This document shows, piece after piece, positions 20,640 to 32,910 of a stretch of DNA of 64,000 nucleotides. Location of the stretch: contig WELA01003918.1 of assembly GCA_009602735.1 (NCBI GenBank), positions 1 through 64,000 of the forward strand. Reading direction: 5' to 3'. Position numbers and translations under genes: made by a program. Below the pieces are notes generated by a model. The model made no database searches and was not told the origin of the DNA. It saw only the letters and a program-made list of their open reading frames with translations. Source of the stretch: Mesotaenium endlicherianum. Lineage: Eukaryota > Streptophyta > Zygnematophyceae > Zygnematales > Mesotaeniaceae. Position 1 is the first letter of the stretch. Each line of letters starts with the position of its first letter.

Positions 20640-23600
20640 ACCTTAGAAGGAGGTTATCCCCAGGAGCCTGTCGAGAAGCGAAAGACAAGATGTTGACAAG
20701 CCTATCATCGTGGAAGGAGTAGTCGACGACAACAAGGCGAAGTGTATGGTCGACAGTGGCGCAATAGCAAAGATTTTGCACAAGAAGCTGGTGAAAGAGT
20801 GGCAAATCCCTGTGTAGAAGCATTATGAGCCTAAGGAGGCAATTTTGGCGAATGGGCAAAGACTCAAGTGTGGTGCACTTACGGAAACTATTCACGTGAA
20901 AGTAGCGGGGCACCAGAGTACTGAAGTTATGGAGCAGGCAGAGTTAGGTCACCATGAGGTGATATTGGGCCGACCATGGCTGAGGAAAGCCAACCCTCAA
21001 GTGCACTGGAGCACAGGACAAGGGAAAGTCCAAGGGCGTGATGGTCGAATGGAGACAGCGAAACAGGTGGAGGTAGATACGACCACAAGTAACTGTCTTC
21101 TGTCGAGCCTGCAAGTTAAGAAGCTATGCAGGGCAAATCAGGTGAAGGAGATGTACCTTGTTTCGGTGGCCCTGGCCAGGTCATCAAATGGAGCAAGCGT
21201 AAATCCCAACAGCATGGGCGAATGTACATCGGCGGAGGAGCAAGTAGTGGTGTCTGATCCCCTTGCTAAGAAGGAGCAGAGCCCAACTGCTCAAGAGAAG
21301 AAGCCTGCTGAGATGCCTGCCTGAATTAAGGCGCTGTTGGAGGAGTTCAAGTGCGTTTTTCCTGAGGAGTTACCTGCAGGATTACCTCCACAGAGAGCTA
21401 CGGAGCACAAGATTGAGTTGGAACCAGGGAGCAAGCCACCAGTGAGACCCGCCTATCGACAATCGTTTGCGGAGTTGGATGAGTTGAAGAAGCAGCTGAC
21501 GGAGTTATTGGAGAAGGGATTAATCCGACTCAGCGAGTCTTCATTTGCAGCGCCAGTCTTACTTATGAAGTAGAAGGATGGGACTATGAGGATGTGTGTC
21601 AACTATCGGGCACTCAATAAGGTCACCATCAAGAACAGGTACCCACTTCCACTAGTGGATGAATTGATTGACAGGCTTGTCAGGGCGGAGTATTTCTTGA
21701 AGATTGATTTGAGGAGTGGCTATCACCAGGTACGGATTGTGCAAGGAGACGTTCAGAAGACTGCTTTCAGGACTCGCTATGGTTTGTTCGAGTTCACAGT
21801 CATGCCATTTGGGTTGACTAATGCACTTGCTACATTTATGGGACTCATGAATAGTATCTTCAGACCCTACTTGGACCAGTTTGTAGTGGTATTTTTGGAC
21901 GACATCTTGATCTATTCGAAGACCTTGGAAGAACATGTGGAGCATCTGAGAAAGGTGTTGGAGGTCTTGAGAGATCAAAAGCTGTATGGGAAGATGAGCA
22001 AGTGCAACTTCTGTCTCAAGGAAGTCGAGTTTCTTGGACACATAGTGGGAGCTGAAGGAGTCAAGGTGGAGCAGAAGACGGTGCAAGCAGTCAGAGATTG
22101 GCCGGTACCTGCTAATATTCATCAACTCAGGAGTTTCCTCGGCATGGCGAATTATTATCGACGCTTCATTGAAGGATTTGCCAAGGTGTGTGCACCGCTC
22201 ACGGACATGTTGAAGAAGCAGGAGAAGTGGCTATGGGGTGACAAGGAGCAGCAAGCATTTGAGAAGATTAAGGACTTATTGACACAGGCACCTGTGTTGG
22301 CAATCGCCAGTCCAGAGCTTCCTTTCACCATCATCACAGACGCATCAAACTTTGCAGTGGGAGCCATTCTTCTCCAAGACCAAGGCAAGGGATTACAACC
22401 TGTGGCATATGAGAGCAGGAAGTTGAGTCCTGCTGAGCAGAATTATGCAGCACACGAGCGGGAGATGTTGGCTATTATCCAGGCTTTGAGGATTTGGCGC
22501 TGTTATGTGGACGGCCGGAAGGTGTTCACAAAGACCGACCACAAGAGCTTGGAAAAGTTCATGACGCAGCCAACGTTGACACCAAGACAGGCAAGGTGGA
22601 TGGAGTTTCTGCAACAGTTTGACCACAAGATTGAGTACTTACCTGGGAAGATCAAGCCTGCAGACGCTTTATCCAGGAGATGTGACCTTGCAGCTGTCTC
22701 AGTCATCAAGGAGAGTATGGACTTCAAGGAGAGAAGCTTAAGAGAGGTTATGAGGAGGATCCAGAGTTTGCTGAGGTGGAGCAGCTGAGTCCAACTTGAG
22801 TATGCAGAAGAAGGACGGCATATGGTATTATGGTGATTCCAAGAGAGTGGTGGTACCTGACATCAAGGAGCTACGAGACTTACTACTTGCGGAGCATCAT
22901 GATTGCTTATATGCTGGACACTTTGGAAGCGAGAAGACGGCAAGCGTGCTGAAGCGAGAGTACTATTGGAGAAATATGGACAAGGACATCGAGGAGTGGA
23001 TCAGGAGTTGCGATGCGTGCCAGCGGGACAAGACACCAAACCAAAAGAAGGGAGGTTCATTGCAGCCCCTGCCTATTCCAGAGTATCCTTGGGAGCAGAT
23101 TGCTATGGACTTTATCACATCTTTACCAGTGAGTAGTCAAGGACACGATGCAGTTTGGGTTGTGTCTGATCGACTCAGCAAGAAGGCACATTTCATTCCA
23201 ATGAAGGAAACTTGTACGGCAGCAGATGTGGCACGGCTGTTCTTTGATCATATTTTCAGGCTACATGGGTTGCCGAGGGTGATTTCAGACCGGGATCCAA
23301 GGTATACTAGCAACTTTTGACGGTCATTGTTTACTTCGATGGGGACCAAGCTGAGTATGAGCACTTCCTATCATCCTCAGACAGACGGGCAGAGTGAGAG
23401 GCTCAAGAGAACTCTGCAAGAGGTGCTCAGGAGTTTCACTATGGAGGACCCTTCAGAGTGGGACAAGAAGCTGCCAGGATTGGAGTTTGCCTACAACAAC
23501 AGCATGCAGGGATCGACCAAGCAGTCACCATTCACCATGGTTTATGGAAGAGAAGTATATCATCCAGGGAACATCTTGTTGGAGAAGGCCAAAGAGACTC

Positions 23601-23871
23601 AGGTTCCTACTACACAAGCGTTTATGGAGCAGATGGCGAAGACTTGGGATATGGCGAAGACGTGTATTCGAAAGGCACAGGAGGAACAGGTCAAGCATGC
23701 TAACAGGCACAGGAAGGAAGTGACATTCCATGTGGGCGACAAAGTACTCTTGTCGACAGAGAACCTACATTTCACAGGCAAGAGGAAACTGCGGGCACGG
23801 TTTACAGGTCCCTTTGTGGTGCTCAAGCAGGTTAATCCAGTGACCTACAAGTTGGAACTTCCTTCAGGCTG
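20640..23871 (+). pseudogene. pol: Pol region of E1 (PR, RT, RNase H, partial IN)
   Basis: The protease motif MVDSGA lies near 20747-20765. RT has [16 protein letters not shown] near 21690-21740 and FLDDILIYS near 21894-21920. RNase H begins [18 protein letters not shown] near 22325-22380 and ends NPADAL-like near 22670. Integrase shows the HHCC site near 22880-23030 and the DDE core (AMDFITSLP, ISDRDPRYTS, HPQTDGQSER) near 23105-23400. The sequence ends in the family's KLELPSG phrase, where element A begins. Broken in a few places. Confidence 0.87.
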
Positions 23872-24574
23872 TGTAATGAATCAGTATATTGGTTGATATA
23901 ATATTCATTTATATATAACAGTTAAATAAGTTCAACCTGCTGGACTCTAGTTAATAATCAGTCTGCTGGACTTTATATCTAATATCAGTTTAATGACTCA
24001 GCCGGAAGCAGCAGGCTGAAGTCAGCTTAAGTCAACTTGCTGACACATTCTTTGACAGCCAGCTGACTCCCGTACTCAGTCGCAGCGAACTGCCTAGATA
24101 TGCATCTACATGAGATATGCTAGATGAGTAGCCAGATAACATCCCTAGGATGGATGGCAATTCGGGATGATGGGAGATGGCGGTCGATTTGGTTAACCGA
24201 GGTCCTACCAGCGTGGTTAACTCCCGGGTAGGCGGTGCCATCGCACTTGTCGTTGAACAGTATATATGCTAGGTATTGCTCGAGTTTGGCATTTGGAAAC
24301 GAGGCCAACTCTCTTGTACTGCTTACTGAGAGATGTCCGAATCCAAGGCGAGAAGCCATTGATACGCACTGTCTTCTTACCTTGCTTATGTACGAGTTTA
24401 CTGATTGCATTACTGATGCTATTTTACTTGCATTTGACTTGCGAAGTGTTGTCTATTGCTAGTATGTTGTCCTTTGCTGTTTAATCTTTTTGCAGCACAT
24501 ACCATATAGATTACTTGCTGATATAAAGATGTTCATTAATTGTTAATCGTCTGTTGGTAAGTCGATTCATTTCA
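23872..24574 (+). repeat. 5' LTR of A (family-A LTR)
   Basis: TG...CA ends. Carries the family core CCTACCAGCGTGGTTAACTC. Other copies: 1-76, 30939-31658, 32911-33630, 37494-38211, 54454-55173 and 56105-56820. Confidence 0.93.
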
Positions 24575-24575
24575 G

Positions 24576-24587
24576 TGGTATCGGAGC
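24576..24587 (+). other. Primer-binding site of A
   Basis: TGGTATCGGAGC one base after the LTR. Confidence 0.87.
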
Positions 24588-24608
24588 AGTTGTCACAGTT
24601 TTTCTTGT

Positions 24609-26096
24609 ATGGTAAGGACGAGGTCTCAAACTAGCAACTCCCGAGACATGGAGAACCGGGATAACAAGAATGTCCAAAACCAGGCCAAAATCCATGTAGC
24701 GGGAACCCGTACCTATTCCGAAGGAGTGGCAGATACTGCAGCTAGAGAGGCTGCAGAGGAGGCAGCTGCCATTGCTGCAGTCGCAGCACAGCACACTGAA
24801 GAGGAAAGAGGCAGATTAGAGGCAGAAAGATCAGCAAAAGATGCTGAAAATACAGGACAGCCAGCGGACGGGCGCACTGTCGAGGAACTTATGGCAGCAA
24901 GGGTCAATGTTCTGAACCCACCTCCTGCTGTACAACCCACTGTGCCTCTAGGTCAAATTCGTGACCGGCTCAATGCGGCAGGAATTGCTGCTGTAGGAGC
25001 GAGAGGGACTCTTGAGGAAACTCTTGAGGGAGTGGATGCTCATGCTGCTGCTGCATTTGCTAGACTCCCACCTCAGAGTGTGGGTTTGGGAGCATTATTT
25101 GTTCATATGCAATCGCAAATGGCGAGTATGTACCAGTCCCAACAGGAGGACAAAAGAATCATAATGTCTCTACTACGGGACAAAAGAATGATAATGTCCC
25201 TGCTGCGGGACAGAGACCAACTAGGTTCTCAAACCACGGGTGGTGGTAGCAGAGGGCCAAGTAAACCTAAGCCGAAACCTCCCCACGAATATGATCCTGA
25301 GAGAAATATTACCTGATCAAGTTTCTCGCTAATGTTGAGCAGTGGCTGGAGAATTACCCAGAGCTGCAAGATTACGAGAAGGTCACGCACACCGGTGCTC
25401 TACTGAAAGGTAGTGCAGCAGACTGGTGGCTGTACTGGAAAGGAGAGCGTAAGGCTTAGCAACTCGGTGACCCTACGTGGGTAGAGTTTGTGAAGAAGTT
25501 GCATGAGAAGTTTGATGTCATCAACCAGCAGGAGAAAGCTATCTATGCGATAATCTCCTTGACACTGAAGCAAACCACTTCAGTTGCTGAGTTTGCTCAG
25601 AAGTTCCAGGAAAACATGATGAAGCAGCCAGACTTGCCGGAGAGGTGTAGGATAGCATACTTCAGGTATGGCTTGCAATCCAAAGTCTCTGGTCATTTTG
25701 CTGAAAAGAAATATGAGAAACTGGCTGACTTGATCAAGGACGCTGATGCCTGGGATCAGCAGCAGTTCAATCACAAGCGCCAGAGTAATGCTTTGGTGTC
25801 TAAGATTGTCAAAAAGCCCCACGGTTCCTACGATGCAATTGAAGGAGACCAGGCTGAGGATGATCAAGGTGACGAGTACGAGTATGAGTATAATGCTATA
25901 CAGTCTAGGGGGAGAGGTGGTTACTCCCGAGGTAGCTATGGAAACGGTGGCGGTAGGACTAAGCCGAGACCGGCCTCGGCAAAATATGTTTGCTACCATT
26001 GCCAGCAGTTGGGTCACTTCAGAGAGCAGTGTCCAAACAAGCACCTCCCAAAGGTCGAGAGAAAGGACCAGCCTTTAAAAGACAGCAACAGTCAAT
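24609..26096 (+). pseudogene. gag: Gag region of A
   Basis: Begins MVRTRSQTSNSRD at the first ATG after the PBS. An Ala/Glu-rich coiled N-terminus is followed by a proline-rich link (SKPKPKPPHEYDPE). The gag fold lies at about 25310-25740 (including ISLTLKQTTSVAEFAQKFQE), and a CCHC knuckle CYHCQQLGHFREQC sits at 25991-26032. The same protein is encoded by C at 52953-54419. Broken in this copy. Confidence 0.87.
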
Positions 26097-26339
26097 AATT
26101 CAGTCTAGTGACTGTGAGGATGCTAGAGATAGTGAGTCGTCACTAGCTGCCCTCGTAGCAGGTATTATGGGTCCTACTGAATTGGATTCACTATGCATGC
26201 CTGACAACCAGATAAAGGAGACCATCAGCAATATAGACATCTAGAGAGTGCACACTCTGGATGCTCTTGTTCCACCTGATGTCCAACATTTCTTTGCTAC
26301 GTCAGGAGAACAATGCGAAAGTCAGGAAAAGACAGTCCC

Positions 26340-29300
26340 CCCTATCCTACTGCATTGCATGATTGCAGGTAGGAAGGTGAGGGCATTTGTTGACGGAGGG
26401 GCGTCACATACTTTTATCCATAAGGACTTTGTTAAGCGGCTAAGGCTGCCTACTGTCACCTAAGGGAATAGAAAAAGATTCCTTGGAGATGCCTCAAGTA
26501 TCCCGGAAAGAGTTACAACCTATTGAGGTCCAGTTAGGTTCTGGCATTGCAATACTAATTGAAACGCTTACATTTGAGGTACTCAACACTGGCTTTTATG
26601 ATCTCGTGCTAGGCAGGTCCTGGCTTAACAGATATCAAGCTGAAGTGTGTTGGAGCAGAGGTACAGCTAAAGTGAGAGGAGCCAGTGTTGGGCAGACTAA
26701 CTTGGCACCCACTAGTGCTCTTCCTCTTGTCCTATGTGGATGGCAAATGAAGAGGCTTCCAGGAGGATGCAAATTGTTGAATGCAATAGAGTTCATCGAA
26801 AGCTGGAACCAGAGAGAAGACAGAATGTTCTGTCTGCTGCTAATAGAGGTACCTCCTGAATCTGAAGAAGTGGACGAGGAATAGGTAAGCCCTCCGGAGC
26901 ACCCTACTGCTGCAAAAATTGTTGCTCAGTACAATGAAGTCTACTATGCCTCCGGGACTACCCCCTAAGAGGGAAGTAGATCATAGGATTGATTTATTAC
27001 CTAGGAGTCAGCCACCTTGGCAACGCACTTATGGCTTGTCTTATGTGTAGAGCGAGGAGTTGAAAACACAGATTGCAGAGCTTGAGCAAAATGGTTATAC
27101 TTCTCCCAATAAATCACCTTACGGCGCATCCATCCTATTTGTCAAAAAAAAGGATGCCAGTATGCGGATGTGTGTTGATTACAGGACTCTGAACAGAATT
27201 ACAGTAAAGAACAAGTATGCTTTAACCAGAATCGAGGACTTGCTTGATACCCTGTCTGGTGCTAAGGTGTTCAGTAATATAGATCTCAAGAGTGGTTAAC
27301 ATCAAATCGAAATTGCTGAGGGGGATGAACACAAGACTACCTTCCGCACACGTTATGAACACTATGAGTTCAACGTGATGCCATTTGGACTGACTAATGC
27401 TCCTGCGACCTTCATGGGTGCCATGAATGACATTTTCAGACCTTATTTGGATAAGTTTGTGCAAGTTTTCCTGGATGATATTTTAATTTTCTCTAAAGAT
27501 AAAGCTCAGCACGCTGAACACTTAAAGACAGTCATGGACACTCTGAGAAGAAATTGCTTATATGCTAAAATGAGCAAGTGTGATTTCTTTAAGGAAAGTA
27601 TCGAATTCTTAGGCCACGTTGTCAGTAAAAAAGGCATCAATGTGGATCCTAAGAAAGTCCAGATCATAAGGGACTGGCCAGCACCACAGTCTGTTCTTGA
27701 AGTTTGATCCTTCCTCGGGTTGGCTAACTACTATAGGAGATTTATTGAGAATTATTCTACAAAGGCCAGTAAACTGACTGACCTTACTAAGAAGGACATA
27801 GGGTATGTGTGGGAGGAAGAGCAGCAAGCTGCCTTCCAAACCCTTAAAGATGCTCTTTGTTACGGCCCAGTCCTAGCCGTATATGACCCTAGCAAACCGG
27901 TGCAGGTGGTTACTGATGCCTCTAACTTTGCCACGGGTGCTATTTTGTTGCAGCCTATTGACAAAACCACTAAGGATGGTAAGGTAAGGCAGGAGTGGCA
28001 CTCTGTGCTGTACGAGTCTATGATATTCAACCCAGCTGAAACTAACTATTCCGTGCATGATAAGGAGCTGCTGGCTATCATTCATGTGCTGAAACGATGG
28101 AGAGCATACTTACATGGTAAAGCTTTTAAGGTGATTACAGATCACCTAGCTCTGACCCACTTTCAGAAGAAGTCCAAGCTGTCGAGGAGGGAGAACCGCT
28201 GGAGCCAGATGCTGGAGCAGTTCCAAGTCCAGATCGACTACAAACCAGGAAAGTTGAATCCCGCTGATGCACTCTCTAGAAGACCTGACTTGCAAGAAAG
28301 GAACTTTAGTCAACATGCTGTAGATAAAGTCCTATGTGTAATCACTTCACTAAAGGTGACAAAGTCCTTCCTTGAACAACTTAGGAAAGCCTACCTTTCT
28401 GACCCAACATTTGAGCCCAGCCCCACGGATGGTGTGTGTCCTGCTACTGCACTCGGGTACCGGCTTAAAGGAGGGGTCTGGGTGACTGGAACCACTTCAG
28501 AAGACTGAAGCTGGTCATTCCTAATAACTTGGAAATAAGGTCTCTCTTACTGAGTCAAGCGCATGACAGTTTACTGGGTGGGCATTTGGGGCAGGCCAAT
28601 ACTGTTGGCAAACTGGCAAAACATTATCATTGGGATGGGTTGCCTCGGGAGGTCTTGAAATACGTTAAGTCCTGCGACCAGTGTCAAAGAAATAAGTCTA
28701 GGCACACACCACCGGGAGGTCTCTTGCAATCACTGCCTATCCCAGCTGGACGCTGGGAAACTATATCTATGGACTGAGTGGTCACACTACCAAGAACTGC
28801 CAATGGGCATGATTCAATACTGGTAGAAGTGGATAAACTTACAAAAATGGTCATTTTTATCCCCACAATTGTCAAAGTGACTGCACTCAAAACAGCGAGA
28901 CAGTTCTACAACCATATAATATGCCAACATGGGCTTCTCTCTAATATCATCTCAGACAGAGACTCAAAATTTACCTCCAAGTTCTGGAGAGCTTTAATGG
29001 GGTTAATGGGAGTCAAACAGCTGCTCAGCACAGCTAATCGCCCTCAAATTGATGGGTAGACTGAAAGAACTAACCGAGTTCTGCAAGAGTGTTGAGAGCA
29101 TATATCAACAAAAAACAAGATAATTGGGATGACCTGTTGCCTCAAATTCTGCTTGCGGTCAACAGTGCGGTGCACGCGTCAACGAGAAAGACCCCTTTTG
29201 AACTCAGTCTGAGTAGAGTCCCTAAGTCTCCTTTAGACGTTCTAGGGGAGTCTTTAAATCACCCTGACGAGATTGACAATCCAGTTTCTCTCTAGTTAAC

Positions 29301-29998
29301 TCAGGAGTTCGTTGACACATTGTCAGAAGTGCAGACAAACCTGCACACAGCTTAAGAAAATCAACAAAATCACACTAATCAACACCGTCGCGAGCTAACA
29401 CTTTCTAAGGGCGATTTGGTCACGTTGCATTCTCAACACCTGTACCTGCCTGGTGTGGTCAAGAAAAAGCTTGGTCCGAACTAAGTAAGTCCATATTCAG
29501 TGGTGCGCCGTGTTGGTCAGAATGCTTACAAAATCCACATGTCAGCGGACTACAAGGGTCACCCAGTCTTTAATGTCTCTTTCCTGGAACCGTACATCAA
29601 AGGTGACACACTGTTCACGGGTTGGTTACCTGTCCAATCGGGACCGGTCCCCGCTGTCAAGGAGGGTGACCCTGAGGAATATGAGATTGAGGAGATTTTA
29701 GACGCTCGCTCTGTTCGTCAATCAAACCATCAAATCTGACACACTGTTGACAGGTCGGTTACCTGTCCAACCGGGACCGGTCCCCGCTGTCGGGGAGGGT
29801 GACCCTCAGGAATGTGAGGTCAAGGAAATTTTAGACGCTCGCTCTGTCCGTCGATCATCTAAATATGTCATGGAGTACCTGGTCAGATGGAAGGGTTACG
29901 ATGCCTCTGGGGACACTTGGGAATTTAAAGACCAGCTGACTAATGCCAAAGGGGCGTTGATACGATTCCACCTTCAAGCGGCTGGGGCACCTCCCTAA
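26340..29998 (+). pseudogene. pol: Pol region of A ending in a chromodomain
   Basis: The protease motif AFVDGGASHTFI lies near 26385-26420. RT runs from about 27100 ([14 protein letters not shown]) through FLDDILIFS near 27467-27493. RNase H starts [16 protein letters not shown] near 27905 and ends [11 protein letters not shown] near 28290. The integrase zinc site is near 28555-28690 and its core near 28770-29080. The chromodomain (YLVRWKGYDASGDTWEF) is near 29875-29930. A segment of about 130 bp just before the chromodomain occurs twice in direct order (29605-29737 and from 29738). Bases 29075-29918 are almost identical to 34065-34908 in B. Broken in several places. Confidence 0.87.
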
Positions 29999-30115
29999 CT
30001 GTCATTTCAGTAGACATGGGAAGGTGACAGGAGGTCCTGTCTCCACATCTGTTGGAGGGGAACGTCACAGTTAGTGACAGTTAGTGCCAGTTGTGACAGG
30101 CAGCCCACCTTAAAA

Positions 30116-30127
30116 TTAAGTTGGAGG
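30116..30127 (+). other. PPT-like sequence before ORF3
   Basis: AAGTTGGAGGGA, identical in form to the terminal PPT of this family (for example beside the LTR at 56105). It recurs at the same place in B (about 35107-35118) and C (complement, about 44596-44607). It may be a second plus-strand primer site or a relic of an old 3' end. Confidence 0.5.
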
Positions 30128-30160
30128 GAGTGTGTTTCGTCTCGGGATCAGCCAGACACC

Positions 30161-30178
30161 TTTTTATATAACCATTCT
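30161..30178 (+). promoter_or_regulatory. TATA-like box upstream of ORF3
   Basis: TTTTTATATAACC about 180 bp before the ORF3 start, also present in B near 35151-35165. It could drive a separate ORF3 transcript; this is inference from position. Confidence 0.35.
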
Positions 30179-30349
30179 ACACACTCAACCTGCGCTCACA
30201 CTCACTTTGTCTCTCTGACTCCAGTCTCCCCTTATACTCACTTACACAAGGTATTACACACTTGGAACCCTCCCTACCACGTTCTTCTCCACAAGGGTAC
30301 TCAATATCGGCAACGTATCATGACTTCACTAACTGCATTGTGTTTATGA

Positions 30350-32690
30350 ATGAGCAGGATGACTCGGAAGTTGGAACTTAAGAGGAAGAGAAGAGCGGAA
30401 GAGGCACATATAAAATACTTGCAATATCGTGGCGACATCAAATCATCCTCCATCTCCGCATGGGAATCACAACGACTCCAACAACAGCGGAAGGCACAAA
30501 AGAAGAAGGAGGAGCATGACCAGGCCAGGCTGAGACAGGAAGAACTGGTCAAAAATGCTGCAGAGGAAGCCAAGAAGGCAGAAGAGGAGAGGCAAGCTGA
30601 GGAGAGGCGGTGGCAGCAGGCGGAAGAAGAACAGAAGAGAATCAGCAGCTACCGTTACACAGTGCTGGGCAAGGGCTTTGATCTACTGGAGGAGGCCTTC
30701 AAGTATGCCCAGAGAAGTTGCAGTGAGGCACAGCAGGACATCCTCCAGAGGGAAGGGGAGACATCTAAAATTTTTGACAAGTATATCGAGGTGAGCACAG
30801 GACTCCTCCTCTACCACAATCACGCCAGGATGGTGGGATATACGATAAGAGAGGCCAAAGCAATGGCCCAGGTGAATGAAGCAGGAGCTGTATCAATTCC
30901 GCGTATCTGGGGAAAAGATAGGGTCATCAGGATGATCTTGAAATGAATCGACTTACCAAGTAGGCGATCAACAATTAATAAAGATCTTTATATCAGCAAG
31001 TAATCTTTATGGTATTTTCCGTTAACTGGTTAAACGGCAAAGGACAACACATTAGCAATGAATAATACTCGTAAGTCAAATGCGAGTAAACTAGCATCAA
31101 TAATGCAATCAGTAAACTCATACATAAGCAAGGTTAGAAGACAGTGCGTATCAATGGCTTCTCGCCTTGGATTCAGATGTCTCTCAGTAAGCTGTACCAG
31201 AGAGTTGGCCTCGTTTCCGAATGCCGAACTCGAGAGCAATGCCTAGCATATGTACATGGAATGAGTTTACTGTTCAACGTCCAGTGCGATGGCTCCGCCT
31301 ACCCGGGAGTTAACCACGTTGGTAGGACCTTGGTTAACCAAATCCACCGCCATCTTCCATCATCCCGAATCGCCATCCATCATAGGGATGTCATCTGGCC
31401 ATTCACCTTGCATACCACCCTTAGATGCATATCGAGGCAGTTCGCTGCTACCGAGTACAGAAGTCAGCTGGCTGTCAAAGAATGTGTCAGCAAGCTGACT
31501 TAAGTTGACTTCAGCCTGCTGCTTTTAGCTAAGTCCTTAAACTGATAATTATATAAAGTCCAGCAAACTCAAATACTACATAGAGTTCAGCAGGCTGATC
31601 TTAATCGACTATTATATCTAAATGAATATTATATTTACCAATATACAGATTCATTACAGATCCCCATGGACGCGGACAGCTTTAAAGACTCTACATCCCA
31701 TAATAGGTTCAAGGCCATGTATAATGAGGTGGAGAGAAGGAGCTGGGAATTCTTGGTGAGGGAAACCAGTCAGCTCGACTTTGCAGGGCACTGGTACCCT
31801 TGTACTCTGAAAAGGACAGACCCTGCCTCCTTCCAGGATCCCACCAATTGGCGGTGGATGACCATCAACATCAGGGACCAGCAAAATGACAAGGCTGGGG
31901 AGGAAACTTTCCTAATAGACCAACAGGGGAACATAGTGTTGCCTCCTCAAATTGCAGCTTGGGACCCAAGATTGGATGTAGTAAGAGACTCCATGAGCCA
32001 AGAAATGTAGGAGGACAGGAGCAGGGCCCGAGAGTCATTCTCTAAAAGGAAGCACGCTTATGCCAAATGGGCAAGCAAGCAGGGTGAGAAAGACCTGTCT
32101 GCGGTCAGGACTCAACAGCCCCCACCAGCACCCAAAAGGGGAAGGTCAGTGGGATATTCTTTTTCTCGGGAAGAGCTGGAGCAGCTGACAAAAGAGACCC
32201 CGGCAGTCTCAGAGGAACCACGAGAAGGAGAGGAGGAGGGGTCTGAGGAAGAAGAAGCGGAAGGCGAGGAGGAGGACACTAGCCCCGCTGTGGTCTTGAC
32301 ACCTACCACATCCCCTGTAAGGGTGAAGACTGGGTTGGCCCTGCATCAGCTCGCTGAAGAGGAAGATATCACTTGGCTGGGAATTGCCAGAGGTCAGAGC
32401 CCATCCACAAGCCCGAAGACCCAGTCAGACAGGACAGACAGGAGGGCGGCAAGGGAAATAGCCAGAGGCTTGCCAGCATCTCCCTCGCAGAGAGGGCATG
32501 TGCCCTTAGCTCATGTCATGCAACACCCCTCGAGGATGCCGGTATATGTACCTGTCAGTTTGAGGGCTGCCCAAGAGAAGGCTGCCTCTATTTAGTTTCA
32601 GACTGTGCAGGAGGAAACAGCCCAGTTACTGCAATCTCCCCGGGGCTTCTACGCGGATCCCCCAAGCTTCAAGAAACCCCAAGATAGGAG
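30350..32690 (+). pseudogene. ORF3 region of A, split by a solo LTR
   Basis: Downstream of the chromodomain. The N-terminal part is a lysine/arginine/glutamate-rich coiled coil (RKLELKRKRRAEEAH, then repeated EE-R-Q-A units). The central conserved part includes LGKGFDLLEEAFKYAQRS. After the solo LTR (30939-31658) come AGHWYPCTLKRTDPASFQ, then a basic PAPKRGRS stretch and a long acidic tract, then a Pro/Ser-rich tail. No signal peptide or membrane segment is visible, so it does not look like an envelope. The best-kept relative is in C (42790-44382). Function unknown. Broken. Confidence 0.75.
30939..31658 (-). repeat. Solo LTR, family A, inside ORF3 of A
   Basis: A 720-bp LTR in reverse orientation. 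The flanks GATCT (30934-30938) and GATCC (31659-31663) form a 5-bp target duplication with one difference. The uninterrupted site is seen in B near 37165-37180. Confidence 0.9.
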
Positions 32691-32894
32691 GAGGTCTGGC
32701 TCGCCTGACCCTAGGGTCCTGAGGAACATCTCCCTCCTAATGGCAATAGGATGAGGGCGGAAGGGACAATATGCTGCTATTAGTGATCCCCACCGCTAGG
32801 TATCAGTGTTGGAGCAACAGGTGGTGGGAGGCAAATCAGTACTTCGACTAGAGGAACCATATACCCAAAGTCAGTGTTGTCGAGGCGACAACAT

Positions 32895-32910
32895 GTTAAG
32901 TTGGACGGAT
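32895..32910 (+). other. PPT of A, with CGAGGCGACAAC box
   Basis: GTTAAGTTGGACGGAT directly before the 3' LTR, preceded at 32879-32893 by TCGAGGCGACAAC. The same pair ends B, C and D. Confidence 0.75.

Larger units (their letters stand above)
18781..23871 (+). mobile_element. Ty3/gypsy element E1, cut by element A
   Basis: Plus-strand element with a 5' LTR, PBS, gag, PR, RT, RNase H and most of integrase. It stops exactly where the LTR of element A begins. The remainder is not found directly beyond A. It is broken in several places. Its closest relative in the window is E2 (56821-60731), with near-parallel RT and RNase H sequence. Family: Ty3/gypsy, probably chromovirus, although the C-terminal part where a chromodomain would lie is not present. 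Confidence 0.88.

Noticed and set aside
24032-24241. A repeated small frame beginning MAPPTRELTTLVGP, found again near 31289, 33070, 37843, 54804 and 56262
   Set aside because: It lies inside every family-A LTR and is alike only because the LTRs are alike. It runs antisense to the element and has no start context or motif.
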